A stretch of DNA of 12,864 bases. Origin: Candidatus Hermodarchaeota archaeon. Lineage in GTDB: Archaea > Asgardarchaeota > Hermodarchaeia > Hermodarchaeales > Hermodarchaeaceae. This document shows positions 12,757-12,864 of the stretch, piece by piece. The translations under genes and the position numbers were made by a program. The notes below the pieces were generated by a model. That model saw nothing but the letters and a program-made list of their open reading frames with translations, had not been told where the DNA came from and did not search any database. Numbering within the stretch: position 1 is the first letter of the stretch; each line of letters opens with the position of its first letter. The DNA lies in NCBI GenBank assembly GCA_016840185.1, contig JAEOSV010000088.1, forward strand, positions 1 through 12,864, read 5' to 3'.

Positions 12757-12864
12757 TTACTCATCAGCGGTTCTACCCATTCTTTCCACAAGCCATGTCG
12801 CTGGACGTGAGACTGGATGTAATACAGCACTCATCCGCAAAAGTGCCAATCGATCATCTGAATC
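12757..12864 (-). CDS. Partial open frame at right edge (C-terminus of a minus-strand gene)
   Basis: From the window edge a minus-strand frame stays open for 35 codons and ends at TAA (12759-12757), only 6 bases from the end of the convergent glycosyltransferase. The peptide (…LALLRMSAVLHPVSRPATWLVERMGRTADE) looks protein-like and helical, but it is too short to assign. The other frames of this stretch are broken by stops or less protein-like. It may be the tail of a gene that begins beyond the window. Confidence 0.45.
   Translation of the reverse strand, partial: DSDDRLALLRMSAVLHPVSRPATWLVERMGRTADE

Overview
The window is archaeal chromosome. The evidence is archaeal-type ribosomal proteins (an acidic stalk protein ending in GLGALFG, 160-residue L11, P0-type L10), a 61-residue SecE, Spt5, a GEK1/DtdA-type D-aminoacyl-tRNA deacylase, TATA-like boxes, and Shine-Dalgarno (SD) sites of the AGGAGGTGA kind. 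The phylum cannot be fixed from this piece. A DPM2-like membrane protein and the split envelope genes would fit an Asgard or deep TACK lineage, but that is only a hint.

Region 1 (1-6256, all +) is an information-processing block: ftsY, argF, dtdA, secE, spt5, rpl11, rpl1, rpl10, rpl12. It joins SRP-dependent membrane targeting (FtsY, SecE), transcription elongation (Spt5), the L11/L1/stalk region of the large ribosomal subunit, and proofreading of D-aminoacyl-tRNA. The arginine gene argF and dtdA sit between ftsY and secE. TATA-like elements occur before rpl11 and before rpl12. The rpl12 element would allow extra synthesis of the multicopy stalk protein. Several starts are placed inside the longest open frames because SD sites point to them (argF 1043, dtdA 1996, secE 2928, spt5 3155, rpl1 4250).

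Region 2 (6338-8134) holds a minus-strand pair, an NSUN-type RNA m5C methyltransferase followed by an overlapping pre-PUA/PUA RNA-binding protein. Divergent from it is a lone hypC, which implies a [NiFe] hydrogenase elsewhere in the genome.

Region 3 (8227-12864) is envelope and glycosylation. A small two-helix protein resembling DPM2, the regulatory subunit of dolichol-phosphate-mannose synthase, diverges from a mannose-1-phosphate guanylyltransferase-like gene. Then come a winged-helix plus four-TM DUF1616-like protein (-), a two-TM helical surface protein (+), a membrane-anchored sequon-rich ectodomain protein resembling the missing outer half of DUF1616 (+), and a GT4 glycosyltransferase (+). 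A partial minus-strand frame is cut by the right edge. My reading is that GDP-mannose is made by the guanylyltransferase, passed to a polyprenyl carrier by a synthase helped by the DPM2-like protein, and used in glycan assembly on surface proteins. That functional chain is inference. No tRNA, rRNA, CRISPR, insertion sequence or phage gene was seen, and no gene-free stretch exceeds 300 bases.
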